A DNA stretch of 64,000 nt from Phycisphaerales bacterium (lineage in GTDB: Bacteria; Planctomycetota; Phycisphaerae; Phycisphaerales; UBA5793), in the NCBI GenBank assembly GCA_020852515.1, contig JADZAS010000023.1, forward strand, positions 1 to 64,000, written 5' to 3'. A model generated the notes under the pieces. It saw nothing but the letters and a program-made list of their open reading frames with translations, was not told the origin of the DNA and ran no database searches. The position numbers and the translations under genes are program-made. Shown one piece after another: positions 63,906-64,000 of this stretch. The first letter of the stretch is position 1. Every line of letters starts with the position of its first letter.

Positions 63906-64000
63906 ATGGTGATGCTGCCCGGTACGGGTATTCCCGGACCCGGGTCCTATGAGCGGATCGATCGGGCAGACCAGGCAACATGCAACCTCGTGCAGGGACA
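63906..64000 (+). CDS. Start of an unidentified gene cut by the window end
   Basis: From ATG 63906 the frame stays open to the edge (MVMLPGTGIPGPGSYERIDR...). Gly-Pro-rich start; a second ATG lies at 63912. It follows the polysaccharide export gene in the same direction, so it may belong to that locus. Too short to identify. Confidence 0.35.
   Translation, partial: MVMLPGTGIPGPGSYERIDRADQATCNLVQG

Overview
This 64 kb, high-GC window looks like the chromosome of a planctomycete, probably of the Phycisphaerae type. The signs are a secreted protein with the LEPR-x-LL N-terminal motif (12762-15392), a PEP-CTERM-like hydrolase (43414-44382), a tandem array of type IV prepilin-like proteins (16895-20266), small membrane proteins with a C-terminal YDLRG zinc ribbon, and genes for a Gram-negative envelope (Kdo synthesis, LptC/LptA-like, LpxL-like). 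Apart from a partial regulator at the left edge, a partial ORF at the right edge and a few remnants, genes are intact and closely packed. Everything here was read by eye from the sequence; no searches were run.

Layout. 1-4.2 kb: accessory region with a partial response regulator carrying two DNA-binding domains, an OLD-family ATPase/TOPRIM nuclease, a small membrane protein, a short HTH protein that repeats the last domain of the first gene, and a decayed gene. 4.4-12.6 kb: murJ, an SDR oxidoreductase, ppdK, a lipoprotein, a membrane protein, thiS and thiG. 12.6-20.9 kb: the LEPR surface protein behind a sigma-54-type promoter, an FMN-dependent oxygenase-like enzyme, the four-gene prepilin array, and a zinc-ribbon membrane protein. 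21.0-24.2 kb: a GIY-YIG gene and then a 2.3 kb integrative element inserted at the 3' end of the tmRNA gene (ssrA, minus strand). 24.3-33.4 kb: ispD, recN, an nfeD/nfeD/floA operon and a ferredoxin-type membrane protein. 33.4-46.9 kb: nuoC, an LPS block (kdsD-kdsC-LptC/A-like), a B12-binding/MeaB fusion, a hydrolase, a PLP decarboxylase, a CPBP protease, a GDSL hydrolase, rsmG, an HTH-receiver protein and an LpxL-like acyltransferase. 46.9-64 kb: a coiled-coil membrane protein, mgtE, an iron-type ABC permease, a LuxR-type regulator, tyrS, a methyltransferase-like DNA repair protein, rtcB, metF, lipoproteins, an ALDH7-like dehydrogenase, a ChaN-like protein, lipA and a Wza-like polysaccharide export protein.

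The most interesting signal is the mobile element in ssrA. Its 26-bp direct repeats (21578-21603 and 23877-23902) are read in the same phase by the integrase gene on the right and by a short ORF on the left. Excision would therefore replace the tmRNA-derived integrase C-terminus with a conserved-looking tail stored at the far end of the element, and would join the integrase to a further overlapping ORF. In other words attP appears to lie inside the integrase gene, and integration swaps the protein's tail. A 22-bp repeat on each side of the core looks like arm-type integrase sites.

The second candidate is the OLD nuclease / membrane protein cassette flanked by 177-bp copies of an HTH-coding segment, with a 21-bp-spaced array of GGGGACA-type palindromes in the last gene. 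A third, genome-wide signal is that at least eight genes carry a TANNNT hexamer ending 5-7 bases before the start codon and no obvious Shine-Dalgarno sequence, which suggests frequent leaderless transcription.
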